A DNA stretch of 64,000 nt from Colwellia sp. MB3u-45 (GCF_014077005.1 NZ_JACGVC010000038.1:1-64000); one strand, 5' to 3'; positions 18,047-27,884 are shown, counted from the stretch's first letter. Made by a program: numbers and translations. Notes: generated by a model from the letters alone, not told the origin.

Positions 18047-18259
18047 ATGAATAATTACTCAACTTCAGCATCGAGTAATAAAAACACATTGAATAACGAA
18101 TTAACTGAGTTTGATTTATCTCATCAAAGTCAATTTGCTAATTCAAAACATTTTAGAGACAGAACAAATGCATCTGGCCATCAGAAGCAAGCAAGTAAAA
18201 AAGTGCATAAAAAGTTACGTGATGTTTTTGATGATGATGACTATGAAATTGAAGAGTGA
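18047..18259 (+). CDS. small hydrophilic protein with an acidic C-terminal tail
   Basis: 70 residues, no signal peptide or membrane segment. The N-terminal half is Ser/Asn/Gln-rich, a basic stretch follows (HQKQASKKVHKKLRDV), and the last nine residues are DDDDYEIEE. AGAG precedes the ATG. It lies between the RimK/C39 remnants and the DUF1704 metallopeptidase. Its tail resembles substrates of glutamylation or C-terminal processing, but that is inference. The last 13 nt of the gene are duplicated immediately after the stop codon. No family was recognised. Confidence 0.6.
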   Translation: MNNYSTSASSNKNTLNNELTEFDLSHQSQFANSKHFRDRTNASGHQKQASKKVHKKLRDVFDDDDYEIEE

Positions 18260-18282
18260 AATTGAAGAGTGAAGTTGAGAGT
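18245..18282. repeat. 13-nt tandem duplication at the 3' end of the small acidic-protein gene
   Basis: GAAATTGAAGAGT occurs at 18245-18257 and 18258-18270, followed by a diverged third unit GAAGTTGAGAGT (18271-18282). The first unit encodes the terminal EIEE and stop. Confidence 0.8.
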
Positions 18283-18525
18283 AAACTTGCAGCGATAACA
18301 TCAAGATAAAAAAGCGCCTCGCTAGGGTATTTCATCACCTGACATTGTTCAATGACAGTATATCTTACGGTAAGATCGGTGAAGCCCACTTGATTTAGGC
18401 GTTAAAATATCCATTGATTGCATGTTAACTTTTTTATGGCTTGACTACATTCATCAGTATCTATCCTTAATTCTCCCCCTACTCTGCACGTAAAGCATAA
18501 TTTATTGCTAGATGAGACATCAGGT

Positions 18526-19662
18526 ATGAAACACAATATTCAACCGTTAATAAAAACTATAGATTCACAACTTCATGCTTTAGTTAGTACAATTGATATT
18601 CTAAGTGCTGTTAAACCGCTTAATTATCTGCAAGAAAAAGAAACTTTTTTTAGTAAAAATTTTTCTACTGAGCCTTCATATCATTATAAAACTTCAGATA
18701 TTGACCCGTTTGCCTTAAAGCGAAAACTGTACAACTTACCCTTAGAAAACATTCAAGATGAAGACCTTTATACACTCTATTTGGCCGTGGTTGATTCTTA
18801 TGTCGATAAAATAGATCAATATAAGTCTATTGGCAGTAATAGCTTTTTGTATGACTCATTAAGATATTATGGCGAGCCTAGTGAAAAAGATATTCATAAT
18901 GCGCAATTTATTTTGCACTTACCGGTTAACCCTAAAGACACAGCCGATAATATTATTGATGCGCAGGGTATTGTCGATATTTTAGCGAAAATGGTTGATG
19001 AAGAAAATTATACTTGGGATATGAAACTTGATGAAACTATGGTCGCCAATGCATTAGTCTCAGGTACAAACGTTCGAATTAATAGCAATGCAAAATTATA
19101 TGAAACTGACGCTCGGGCTTTAGCTCATCATGAATTAGGCGTGCATCTAGCAACCTCTTTAAATGCCAATAAGCAGCCCTTGCGGATATTGTCATTAGGC
19201 TGTCCTTTGAATACCATGACTCAAGAAGGTTTAGCGATTCTGAGCGAGTATCTTTCTGGCAATCTAACCTTACAGCGCCTTAAAACTTTAGCGTTACGTG
19301 TTATCGCTGTTAAATCTATGATTAAAGATAAAGATTTTCGTACCACTTTTTTAATTCTTAAAGAAACCTATCAGGTTACTGACGATCAAGCCTATACCAT
19401 CACTGCTCGGGTTTATCGAGGTGGTGGCTATACCAAAGACCACCTTTACTTAAAAGGCTTTAGCTTAATATTGAATGCTTACCAGCATGAGAAGAATTTT
19501 ACGCATCTACTGGCAGGTAAAACCTCACTAGAGTTTTTACCCTTGATAACACGTTTAATTGATAAAGAGCTGCTCATCGCACCTCACTTTATTACGCCTG
19601 CATTTAGAAACCCGATTACTAATGACGCTGTTAGTACTTTTATTACTCAAGCAATACGTTAG
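18526..19662 (+). CDS. DUF1704 (QEGLP-motif) zinc metallopeptidase, MATCAP-like
   Basis: 378 residues from the ATG at 18526 (a TTG at 18505 would add 7). The metal motif HHELGVH (residues 201-207, an HExxxH) and the downstream TQEGLA (E234, the third ligand) define the DUF1704 family, also called flavohemoglobin expression-modulating QEGLP protein. Eukaryotic relatives (KIAA0895/MATCAP) are tubulin C-terminal tyrosine carboxypeptidases; the bacterial substrate is not known. Bacterial genes of this family occur with RimK-like ligases and C39-GNAT proteins, whose remnants lie just upstream. Cytoplasmic, full length, apparently intact. Confidence 0.85.
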   Translation: MKHNIQPLIKTIDSQLHALVSTIDILSAVKPLNYLQEKETFFSKNFSTEPSYHYKTSDIDPFALKRKLYNLPLENIQDEDLYTLYLAVVDSYVDKIDQYKSIGSNSFLYDSLRYYGEPSEKDIHNAQFILHLPVNPKDTADNIIDAQGIVDILAKMVDEENYTWDMKLDETMVANALVSGTNVRINSNAKLYETDARALAHHELGVHLATSLNANKQPLRILSLGCPLNTMTQEGLAILSEYLSGNLTLQRLKTLALRVIAVKSMIKDKDFRTTFLILKETYQVTDDQAYTITARVYRGGGYTKDHLYLKGFSLILNAYQHEKNFTHLLAGKTSLEFLPLITRLIDKELLIAPHFITPAFRNPITNDAVSTFITQAIR

Positions 19663-19947
19663 CAGATAGTCAGATTAAACCTGAACAGTTGAAAAATTGG
19701 CTAAGGCTGATTTAGCTTTCAATGCTACCTAAAGCAAGTAAATTTAACGCAACACTAGCAACTCAGTCGTCTGAAAAACGCTCTAATGGGTAATAAAGTT
19801 AGCGCTCAAACAGGCTTCAAAAAACAGATCGAGTTAGGATGAACTAAGCAATTTCTTTATGGTATGGCGTTTATTCTTATTTGATGTATGTTCATGACTG
19901 GGCATCAAGATCACACTCCCTTTTATAAAAATTAAGGGTAATAAGAC
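19663..19947. other. intergenic region between convergent genes
   Basis: About 285 bp. No gene and no strong terminator hairpin were recognised. Confidence 0.35.
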
Positions 19948-20463
19948 TTAAAAGTTACTCCAACTTGGTTTTCTTACCCTTGAAAAACAACCAAAATCTT
20001 TATCAGCATCTAATGCTTCAAAGTCATAATCGCTATCAATTAATAAATAAACCTTGCCGTCTTCCAATCTAATGTAAGCAGGAACTATTATTCTTTGGTA
20101 ATTAAATTTAGGATTTTTTAGTAGTGCATTGTTCTCACTTTCTGAAATAGAAAGTATTTTATTGAGTTTAAAATACGCCACCATTTCGCCGTCACCATTG
20201 TGATAACAGCCATCAAAACAGGCTTTAATTGCTGAAAATGATTGGGTTTTAGATAATATACTTTTTTTGAAAAGCACTTTATTTTTTTCTGGTAACTGTA
20301 TCCTAAATGTCACACCAGGATCTTCAGTAAGTTTAGTCATATCTGTGATGACAAAAACATCAGGCTCAGTGTTTCTGAACGCTAAAAATAAATTATTAAG
20401 TTCTTTTTTCGGATAGGATTGAAAGCCTAAACTATCAAGTGTAGCCGAATTTTTTTTTATCAT
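19948..20463 (-). CDS. hypothetical protein, no family recognised
   Basis: 171 residues, soluble, no signal peptide. AGGAG lies immediately before the ATG (20463). The sequence has mixed alpha/beta character with acidic and aromatic residues (LIDSDYDFEALDADKDFGCF) and a cysteine pair, FDGCYHNGDGE. It is flanked by long gene-free regions, and its AT content is higher than that of neighbouring housekeeping genes, which suggests an acquired or lineage-specific gene. Confidence 0.6.
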   Translation of the reverse strand: MIKKNSATLDSLGFQSYPKKELNNLFLAFRNTEPDVFVITDMTKLTEDPGVTFRIQLPEKNKVLFKKSILSKTQSFSAIKACFDGCYHNGDGEMVAYFKLNKILSISESENNALLKNPKFNYQRIIVPAYIRLEDGKVYLLIDSDYDFEALDADKDFGCFSRVRKPSWSNF

Positions 20464-21008
20464 TCTCCTGCCTTTTATTATTCATCTAAAGATAACTCTT
20501 ATCATAATTTATATTGATTTTATTAAATACAACTTTCTTCATGATCGCTGCCTAATAGCTGAAAATGCCCTACATTTCTCAGAATATACAATGAAAATCA
20601 CAGATTATGTATATAAGATGTTTACGATATGTTTTTAAAATGTTTACTGGATGTGTAGAGATAAAAAGACCAAAATAAGGTAAGGATTAGTAAATCAGAT
20701 CATTATAAGTGACCTCATCGGTCAACTTGCCTATTACATACTAAAAAATAGAGCCTTTGTATCAGTTACTTTTTTATAAAAGCTAGCAGATAACTTTATA
20801 TAGATTAAATAGCTGTAATGTTTTTCATTTATCACGCCATAGCTTCCTTATAAGTTATCTATGGTTATTTTTTGGCTATTAACTGAATGACATAGTTCTT
20901 TGTATTGGTCTTTGTATTGGTCTTTGTGTGGTATTGATATTGGTATTGATAAGACTCGCCTAAATTAAGTTCGCCTGACAATTACAGTGATTATTTATAC
21001 TTTTGTTG

Positions 21009-21025
21009 TGCACCCTATCTGTGCG
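21009..21025. promoter_or_regulatory. NtrC-like binding dyad upstream of the nitrate transporter
   Basis: TGCAC-N7-GTGCG matches the NtrC consensus TGCAC-N7-GTGCA at 9 of 10 positions. Its centre is about 140 bp upstream of the start point predicted from the sigma-54 promoter, the usual enhancer distance. A half-site GTGCA follows at 21042-21046. Confidence 0.6.
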
Positions 21026-21130
21026 TCATAGCTATTGTGTTGTGCATGCAAACCTAAATCATAGACCCCCTCCTCTACAAAAAATAAATTAAAGCCAACA
21101 AAAACAACAGGATAATTAAAATATCATTGA

Positions 21131-21146
21131 TGGCATTACATTTGCT
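21131..21146 (+). promoter_or_regulatory. sigma-54 (RpoN) promoter of the nitrate transporter operon
   Basis: TGGCATTACATTTGCT has the invariant GG-N10-GC spacing and matches TGGCAYRN4TTGCW at all but one specified position. It lies 140 bp upstream of the chosen ATG. Confidence 0.7.
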
Positions 21147-21286
21147 ATTACATTTACAGTTGAAGAATGTTCTTCGTATTGTGTAAGCCCGCCAGCTGAG
21201 TTAATAACCAAACCATTTTATGATTAACCGGGCAATGGCGTCTTTCATTAATATAAACACAAATGTTAATTTTTAGGAGTTGCGGT

Positions 21287-22759
21287 ATGAGTGGTCAAGG
21301 TAGTCTCAATATTTTTTCTTTCAAAGGTAAGATGAAAGCCTTACATATGAGTTGGATAGCGTTTTTCATTACGTTTGCTGTTTGGTTTAACTTTGCCCCC
21401 TTAGTATCGGTAATTGCAGACTCATTAGGTTTAACGAAAGCTGAAATAAAAACCTTAATGCTATTAAACGTAGCCTTAACCATTCCAGCGCGCGTTGTCA
21501 TTGGCATGCTTACCGACAAATATGGCCCTCGCTTAACCTTTGCCGTATTACTTGCGGTATGTAGCCTTCCTTGTTTTATGTTTGCTTTTTCAAGTACCTT
21601 TGAGCAAGCGGCTTTATCTCGCTTTTTATTAGGTTTTATTGGTGCCGGTTTTGTTATCGGTATTCGTATGGTGTCTGAATGGTTCCCAGCTAATGAGCTT
21701 GGCACGGCTGAAGGTATTTATGGTGGCTGGGGTAACTTTGGTTCAGCGGCTGCAGCCATGTCACTACCGACACTTGCCTTGGCATTTGGTGGTGAAGACG
21801 GTTGGAGATACGCGGTTGCCTTTACCGGTGCATTAAGCTTAATTTTCAGTTTTATCTGGTATCAAAACGTCACTGACACGCCTAAAGGTTCAACCTACTT
21901 TAAACCTAAACACACAGGTGCGATGGAAGTAACCTCAACCGGTGACTTCTTCTTATTATTATTAATGAAAATTCCTATGTACGGTGCTTTAGCCCTACTG
22001 ACATGGAAATTATCTCCTGCTGGTGTAAGTTTATTGTCAGCACAAAGTGCACTTATTGCCTACATTAGTTTAGTGGTTTTATTTGCCTTTGAAGTAAAAC
22101 AAACCATTAAAGTTAACGGCCATTTATTTTCAAAGCCCGTTGAAGAAATTCACCGTTATAAGTTCAAACAAGTGGCCGTATTAAACATTCTATACTTTGC
22201 TACTTTTGGTTCAGAATTAGCGGTTGTCTCTATGTTACCGTTATTTTTCGCTGAAACCTTCGAATTAAGTATGGTTTACGCAGCCATGTTAGCCTCTACT
22301 TATGCCTTTATGAACTTAATGTCTCGCCCTGGTGGCGGTTGGTTATCAGACCGATTTGGTCGTAAAAAAACCTTATTAATTTTAACCGCTGGTCTAGCAC
22401 TGGGTTATTTAGGCATGTCGGAAATTACCAGTGAATGGCCTTTAGCCTTAGCCGTAGCAACCGCGATGGCTTGTTCATTCTTCGTGCAAGCAGGTGAAGG
22501 TGCTGTATTTGCTGCCGTGCCTTTAATTAAACGTCGTTTAACCGGACAAATTGCTGGTATGACCGGCGCTTATGGTAACGTGGGTGCAGTGGTTTATTTA
22601 ACGGTATTAACCATGGTTGATTATTCAACCTTCTTTTTGGTGATAGCAGCGACTGCTGTGGTCGGCTTTGTTACCTTATTCTTTATGCAAGAGCCTAAGG
22701 GTACTATTACCGAAGTACGTGCAGATGGCACGGTAGAATTAATTAAAGTTGGTCACTAA
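21287..22759 (+). CDS. nitrate/nitrite MFS transporter (NNP family)
   Basis: 490 residues from the ATG at 21287, which has AGGAG 7 nt upstream (a longer frame from 21263 lacks one). About twelve membrane helices, with the nitrate-porter signature in both halves: [13 protein letters not shown] and [12 protein letters not shown]. It imports nitrate (and possibly nitrite) across the inner membrane for assimilation. It is the first gene of the cluster under the sigma-54 promoter; the PP2C-kinase gene follows 6 nt after its stop. NarK/NasA-type. Confidence 0.92.
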   Translation: MSGQGSLNIFSFKGKMKALHMSWIAFFITFAVWFNFAPLVSVIADSLGLTKAEIKTLMLLNVALTIPARVVIGMLTDKYGPRLTFAVLLAVCSLPCFMFAFSSTFEQAALSRFLLGFIGAGFVIGIRMVSEWFPANELGTAEGIYGGWGNFGSAAAAMSLPTLALAFGGEDGWRYAVAFTGALSLIFSFIWYQNVTDTPKGSTYFKPKHTGAMEVTSTGDFFLLLLMKIPMYGALALLTWKLSPAGVSLLSAQSALIAYISLVVLFAFEVKQTIKVNGHLFSKPVEEIHRYKFKQVAVLNILYFATFGSELAVVSMLPLFFAETFELSMVYAAMLASTYAFMNLMSRPGGGWLSDRFGRKKTLLILTAGLALGYLGMSEITSEWPLALAVATAMACSFFVQAGEGAVFAAVPLIKRRLTGQIAGMTGAYGNVGAVVYLTVLTMVDYSTFFLVIAATAVVGFVTLFFMQEPKGTITEVRADGTVELIKVGH

Positions 22760-22765
22760 CAAAAC

Positions 22766-24538
22766 ATGAACAGTGAAAAAAAAACTCGCCAAAGTACGGT
22801 GGCTGATTTACAGCTGTGCTTCGGCGGTTTTTCTGCTAAAGGTTTGAAAGCGGAAAACCAAGATGCTTTCGCGGCCATTGTGCCTAAAAAACTTGAATTA
22901 CGCGCTAAAGGCGCGGTTGCTGCCATTGCTGATGGGGTATCAAGCGCCAGTAAAGCCGCTGATGCCTCACAACTTGCCGTGACTCAATTTATTACAGAGT
23001 ATCTTGCAACCCCGCAAACATGGTCAACAGAAAAGTCTGCGGCTAAGGTATTAACTAGCTTAAATAACTGGTTGTATTCACAAAGTGGCTTTATTGATGA
23101 TTTAGCCGATCCAAACGCTCCACAGTGGCTAACCACTTTTTCAGCCCTTATTGCTAAATCAACCACAGGTTATATCTTTCATGTTGGCGATACCCGCATA
23201 ACAAAATATCGTCATCAACAATTAGAAGTTATTACCCGTGATCATAATCGCAAGCAAATTGGCCAACAGGATTTATTAACACGCGCATTAGGTGGCGATA
23301 ATCGTTTAGAGGTTGATGTACACCAAATAGATTTACAGCCGCGTGATTTATACATGCTAAGTTGCGATGGCATTCATGATTATATGTCCAAAGCTGTTTT
23401 TAAAACCCTGTTTGATTCATTGCCGTTAGCACCAGAAAAGTCAGACTTAGAAGCGCTGGCAACAAAAATTGTTGCAACCGCACTTGAGCGTGGTAGTGAT
23501 GACAATGTCACTTGTTTACTGGTCTATATTGACGCCGTACCCAATCGTAAACTGGCGGAAATTGAACGTGACTTGAGCTCAAAAACCATCCCACCAGCAT
23601 TAAAGGTTGGCCAGAAACTTGATGGCTACCTGGTTAAAAAAGTGATCCACGCCAGCATTCGCTCACATTTGTATTTAGTCATCGATATTAAAACAGATAA
23701 ACCTTATGTGTTAAAAGCACCATCAGCTAATTTTTCAGACGACGCGCTTTATTTGCAAGGCTTTATGCGTGAAGCTTGGGTTGGTGAACGCATTAAGCAC
23801 GCTAACGTTATGCGGGTGATACAAGGTAATCAAGACAGTCCTTTTTTGTACCATGTCTGTGAATATATTAAAGGGCAAACTTTAAGTGAGTGGTTACATG
23901 ACAATCCTAAACCTAACATTGCACAAGTTCGTGATGTAATGAAACAAGTGATCAGCGCATTACGATCGTTTCAACGTTTAGATCTTGTACATCGCGACTT
24001 AAAACCCGACAACATAATGATCGATGAATATGGTCAGATTAAATTAATTGATTACGGCACCGTATTTGTCGCTTCACTTGATGAAAACCAAGAAACCATC
24101 AAAGAAGAAGTACCGCAAGGCTCTTTAAATTATATTGCGCCTGAAACCTTATTACACATGCAAGCAGATAATCAAAGTGATCTATTTTCACTGGGGGTTA
24201 TTTGTTATGAAATGCTGTCAGGCGAACTGCCTTACAAACCCATGCAACGTGCTGAAGTCACCATTAAGGCTTATAGCGATATGCAATATCGCAGCATTAA
24301 ACAGTTTCGACCTGAACTACCCTTGTGGTTAGATCTCAGCTTACAAAAAGCAACAGCGGCTGATCCGAGACTGCGCTATCAAGCCTTTTCAGAATTCTTT
24401 ACTGATTTAAGTAAACCCAGTTCATCTGCTGTTGAAGCATACAAAAAACAACCTTTGCTAGCGCGCAATCCTTTATTATTTTGGCAATCAGTATCCGCCT
24501 TATTATTTATTGGCTTGGTGGTATCTTTGCTTAATTAA
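22766..24538 (+). CDS. bifunctional PP2C phosphatase / Ser-Thr protein kinase, membrane-anchored
   Basis: 590 residues. Residues about 12-255 are a PP2C-type phosphatase (KAENQDAF, AIADGVSS, SCDGIHDYM, GSDDNVTCLLV metal-binding segments). Residues about 265-545 are a Hanks-type kinase: ATP lysine in YVLKAPS, catalytic loop HRDLKPDNIMI (about 409), DYG in place of DFG, and an intact APE. A single membrane helix ends the protein (LFWQSVSALLFIGLVVSLL). Opposing activities in one chain suggest a switch that sets the phosphorylation of a target, perhaps the adjacent transporter or the nitrite reductase. It sits 6 nt after the transporter gene, so it is clearly in the same operon. Confidence 0.9.
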   Translation: MNSEKKTRQSTVADLQLCFGGFSAKGLKAENQDAFAAIVPKKLELRAKGAVAAIADGVSSASKAADASQLAVTQFITEYLATPQTWSTEKSAAKVLTSLNNWLYSQSGFIDDLADPNAPQWLTTFSALIAKSTTGYIFHVGDTRITKYRHQQLEVITRDHNRKQIGQQDLLTRALGGDNRLEVDVHQIDLQPRDLYMLSCDGIHDYMSKAVFKTLFDSLPLAPEKSDLEALATKIVATALERGSDDNVTCLLVYIDAVPNRKLAEIERDLSSKTIPPALKVGQKLDGYLVKKVIHASIRSHLYLVIDIKTDKPYVLKAPSANFSDDALYLQGFMREAWVGERIKHANVMRVIQGNQDSPFLYHVCEYIKGQTLSEWLHDNPKPNIAQVRDVMKQVISALRSFQRLDLVHRDLKPDNIMIDEYGQIKLIDYGTVFVASLDENQETIKEEVPQGSLNYIAPETLLHMQADNQSDLFSLGVICYEMLSGELPYKPMQRAEVTIKAYSDMQYRSIKQFRPELPLWLDLSLQKATAADPRLRYQAFSEFFTDLSKPSSSAVEAYKKQPLLARNPLLFWQSVSALLFIGLVVSLLN

Positions 24539-24794
24539 TTAACCGATGGACCTAGATTAATTAAGCTTTCACAGACCCGATAAATCGCTTTGATTTATAA
24601 TGGCTAATATAATGTCTTAATATAATCGCTAAGGCTGGCTAAAAAAATTTCCTAAAGTGTAAACCGTCTCTTTTAGCTTAGTATTATATCAGCGCGACAC
24701 CTAAGCCTGTGCCATTTTCAGTGATCCGCGCTAGTACACAGTCACTTATCTTGCACGCCAACTTGCTGCACATCATGAACGCGCACACTATTAC

Positions 24795-24811
24795 CGCACA
24801 CCATTGGTGCG
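24795..24811. promoter_or_regulatory. NtrC-like binding dyad upstream of nirB
   Basis: CGCAC-N7-GTGCG, a symmetric match at 8 of 10 consensus positions to TGCAC-N7-GTGCA, centred about 119 bp upstream of the predicted start point. Confidence 0.5.
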
Positions 24812-24895
24812 CTAACCTCTTCACCATAGTGCAAAAACGCTATCTCGAGCCAACAACAAAACCCTATCCACTTGAATTTACTAATATAAATCAAC

Positions 24896-24911
24896 TGGTT
24901 CATTTATTGCA
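24896..24911 (+). promoter_or_regulatory. sigma-54 promoter candidate for nirBD
   Basis: TGGTTCATTTATTGCA keeps GG-N10-GC and the TTGCA -12 box, with a weaker -24 box. It lies 65 bp before the nirB ATG. Confidence 0.55.
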
Positions 24912-24975
24912 GATAACAAACCATTATCTAGTTCCGCTAGTGCAGCGGTAATTTAAAGAAGTAGGATTGTAATAA

Positions 24976-27519
24976 ATGAACACACAAGCTCAAAAAATCG
25001 TCGTCGTTGGCAATGGCATGGTTGGCCATCACTTTGTTGATGAAATGGCGAAACATGCCGGCTATGAAATTACCGTATTATCAGCTGAAGACCGTTTAGC
25101 TTATGACCGTGTTCACTTATCGGAGTATTTTTCTGGAAAAACCGCTGATGACTTAGCCATGACAACGCCAGCATACTACAACGAAATCGGTGTTAACTTT
25201 TTCACCAACGCGAAAGTCACTCACATTGATAAAGCCGCGAAAGTGGTAACCACTGAAGCGGGCGAAACTTACGCTTACGACAAGTTAGTCATGGCAACGG
25301 GCTCATACCCTTTTGTTCCCCCTATTCCAGGTAAAGAGCGCGACCATTGTCTGGTTTACCGTACTATTCAAGATTTAGAAGACATTCAAGCGTCAGCTAA
25401 AACCGGTAAAGTTGGGGTTGTGGTCGGTGGTGGTTTATTAGGGTTAGAGGCCGCTAACGCCCTTAAAGAGTTAGGCTTAGAAACACACGTGGTTGAATTT
25501 GCGCCACAATTGATGGGTGTGCAATTAGACAAAGACGGCGGCGCTTTACTGCGTTCAATGATCGAAGGCATTGGCGTACAAGTACATACCCAAAAAGCCA
25601 CTAGCGAAATTGTTGACGGCGAAGAATGCGTTCACCGGATGAATTTTGCTGACGGCTCGCATTTAGAAACTGACGTTATCTTATTCTCAGCGGGTATTCG
25701 CCCCTATGATAACTTAGCCCGTGAATTTGATTTAGCGCTTGGCGAACGTGGCGGTATTGTGGTTGATAACTACTGTAGAACCTCTGACGAAAGCATTTAC
25801 GCTATTGGTGAGTGTGCTTTGTGGAATAACTTTATCTTCGGTTTAGTCGCGCCGGGTTACACCATGGCTAAGGTGACTGCCGATAACATTATTGGCGGTG
25901 AGCAACAATTTACTGGTGCTGACATGAGCACTAAGTTGAAGTTAATGGGCATGGACGTAGGGTCAATTGGCGATGCCCATGCGCGTACTGAAGGTTGTAA
26001 AAGCTATGTTTATTCAAACCAACCTGACCAAATTTATAAAAAAATAGTCGTCAGTGCCGATGGTAAAGAATTATTAGGCGCGGTGTTAGTCGGTGATACC
26101 AGCGAATACGATGCATTATTGCAATACGCACTCAATGGTATTGAGTTACCTGAAAACCCCGACGGTTTAATTTTACCCAGCTCAGGCGAAAAACCCACCT
26201 TAGGCGTTGATGCCCTACCCGATACAGCCACCATATGTTCATGTTTGAATGTCACTAAAGGCGACATTATTGCCGCTCTTGATTGTGGTGCAATTGATGT
26301 TGGTGAAGTTAAGTCTTCAACAAAAGCCGGCAGCGGTTGTGGCGGTTGTGCGGCATTATTGAAAAAAGTAACAGATCACGAATTAGAAAAACGCGGTGTT
26401 GAAATTAGCACTGACCTTTGTGAACACTTTGCTTACAGCCGTGTTGAGTTATTTCACATTGTGCAAGCAGAACAAATTAAAACCTTTGACCTGTTAATAG
26501 AAAAACACGGTTCAGGTTTAGGCTGTGAAATTTGTAAGCCAGCAGCCGCGTCTATTCTCGCTTCGGTGTGGAACGATTACATATTAAAACCCGACCATGT
26601 ATCACTGCAAGACACCAACGATGTCTTTCTAGGTAATATGCAAAAAGATGGTACTTATTCTGTCGTTCCCCGTATGCCAGGCGGTGAAGTAACCCCAGAT
26701 AAATTAATTGTTATTGGTGAAGTCGCTAAAGAATATAACCTCTATACCAAAGTAACTGGCGGCCAACGTATCGATTTATTCGGCGCACGTGTTGACCAAT
26801 TACCGGCGATATGGAAACGCTTAATTGATGCGGGTATGGAAACAGGTCACGCCTACGGTAAATCGTTACGCACAGTTAAATCTTGTGTCGGCAGCACTTG
26901 GTGTCGTTACGGCCAACAAGACAGCATGGCAATGGCCATTTTCTTAGAAGATCGCTATAAAGGTTTACGTTCTCCTCATAAAATTAAGTTTGCGGTCTCA
27001 GGCTGTACACGCGAGTGTGCAGAAGCACAAAGTAAAGACATTGGTATTATCGCCACGGAAAACGGCTGGAACTTATACGTCAGTGGTAATGGCGGCATGA
27101 AGCCTCGCCATGGCGACTTATTCGCCATTGATTTAGATGATGAAACCTTAGTGAAATATATTGATCGATACTTAATGTTTTATGTCCGTACCGCGGATCG
27201 TTTAACCCGTACTTCTGTCTGGTTAGAGAACCTAGAAGGCGGTTTAGCCTACATGGAAAAAATAGTTAAAGACGATCACTTAGGAATTAATGCTGAATTA
27301 GAAAAACAAATGCAAAATGTCGTTGATACCTACCAATGTGAGTGGAAAACAACGATTGAAAGTGAAGAACAATTAAAACGTTTCCGTCAGTTTGTTAACT
27401 CTGACACCGTCGATAACAACATAGAATTCGTTACTGAGCGTGATCAAATTCGCCCCGCTCAAGGTGATGAGAAAAAATATGGCGTTCAAATTCAAGCCGT
27501 TGATTTAACACCTGCATAA
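24976..27519 (+). CDS. nirB: assimilatory nitrite reductase [NAD(P)H], large subunit
   Basis: 847 residues. Order: FAD/NAD(P)H reductase domain (VVVGNGMVGHHF at the start; GVVVGGGLLGLEAANAL near 145), BFD-like [2Fe-2S] domain (CSCLNVTKGDII ... SGCGGC), then the nitrite/sulfite reductase ferredoxin half and the sirohaem/[4Fe-4S] half (SCVGSTWCRYG and SGCTRECAEA supply the four cysteines). It reduces nitrite to ammonium with NAD(P)H in the cytoplasm. nirD follows after 29 nt. Confidence 0.97.
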   Translation: MNTQAQKIVVVGNGMVGHHFVDEMAKHAGYEITVLSAEDRLAYDRVHLSEYFSGKTADDLAMTTPAYYNEIGVNFFTNAKVTHIDKAAKVVTTEAGETYAYDKLVMATGSYPFVPPIPGKERDHCLVYRTIQDLEDIQASAKTGKVGVVVGGGLLGLEAANALKELGLETHVVEFAPQLMGVQLDKDGGALLRSMIEGIGVQVHTQKATSEIVDGEECVHRMNFADGSHLETDVILFSAGIRPYDNLAREFDLALGERGGIVVDNYCRTSDESIYAIGECALWNNFIFGLVAPGYTMAKVTADNIIGGEQQFTGADMSTKLKLMGMDVGSIGDAHARTEGCKSYVYSNQPDQIYKKIVVSADGKELLGAVLVGDTSEYDALLQYALNGIELPENPDGLILPSSGEKPTLGVDALPDTATICSCLNVTKGDIIAALDCGAIDVGEVKSSTKAGSGCGGCAALLKKVTDHELEKRGVEISTDLCEHFAYSRVELFHIVQAEQIKTFDLLIEKHGSGLGCEICKPAAASILASVWNDYILKPDHVSLQDTNDVFLGNMQKDGTYSVVPRMPGGEVTPDKLIVIGEVAKEYNLYTKVTGGQRIDLFGARVDQLPAIWKRLIDAGMETGHAYGKSLRTVKSCVGSTWCRYGQQDSMAMAIFLEDRYKGLRSPHKIKFAVSGCTRECAEAQSKDIGIIATENGWNLYVSGNGGMKPRHGDLFAIDLDDETLVKYIDRYLMFYVRTADRLTRTSVWLENLEGGLAYMEKIVKDDHLGINAELEKQMQNVVDTYQCEWKTTIESEEQLKRFRQFVNSDTVDNNIEFVTERDQIRPAQGDEKKYGVQIQAVDLTPA

Positions 27520-27548
27520 ACAAGCTTTACGAATAAGGAAAGAAAAAA

Positions 27549-27884
27549 ATGATAACAGAAAATAGCTGGCAAACCATCTGCCCCACCAGTGATTTAATTA
27601 AAAATTCAGGTGTTTGTGCCTTATTAGCAAACGAAGAGCAAGTGGCTTTATTCCAAGTAGGTAACGACAAAATTTATGCGGTTTCTAACTTTGACCCCTT
27701 TGGTAAAGCCAACGTTTTATATCGCGGTTTAATTGGCGAAACTAAGGGCGAGGTTTACGTTGCTTCACCCTTATTAAAACAGCGTTTTGTTTTAAATTCT
27801 GGTGCCTGTTTAGATGATGACACCTTGGCAATTAAAACCTATGAAACACGGGTTACCGATGGCCAATTAGAAATATTTGGTTAA
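27549..27884 (+). CDS. nirD: nitrite reductase small subunit
   Basis: 111 residues with the Rieske-like NirD fold (QVGNDKIYAVSNFDPFGKAN, GEVYVASPLLKQRF) but without Rieske cysteine/histidine ligands, as is normal for NirD. It is needed with NirB for nitrite reduction. AAGGAAAG lies upstream of the ATG. A strong terminator follows 25 bp after the stop. Confidence 0.95.
   Translation: MITENSWQTICPTSDLIKNSGVCALLANEEQVALFQVGNDKIYAVSNFDPFGKANVLYRGLIGETKGEVYVASPLLKQRFVLNSGACLDDDTLAIKTYETRVTDGQLEIFG

Larger units (their letters stand above)
20464..21286. other. regulatory region upstream of the nitrate assimilation cluster
   Basis: About 820 bp with no gene. The right half carries an NtrC-like dyad (21009-21025) and a sigma-54-type promoter (21131-21146). 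The left half carries a 12-nt tandem repeat TCTTTGTATTGG (20897-20908, 20909-20920 and a diverged third unit to 20931). Confidence 0.6.
24539..24975. promoter_or_regulatory. regulatory region upstream of nirB
   Basis: About 440 bp with no credible gene (an 80-codon frame at 24709 lacks a ribosome-binding site). It is dense in GCAC/GTGC motifs between 24750 and 24835, including the NtrC-like dyad at 24795-24811, and has a sigma-54-type promoter at 24896-24911. GCGCAC (24781-24786) and GTGCGC (24807-24812) could also pair. Confidence 0.5.

Noticed and set aside
24709-24951. 80-codon frame upstream of nirB
   Set aside because: Starts with GTG without a ribosome-binding site and overlaps the NtrC-like and sigma-54 sites.
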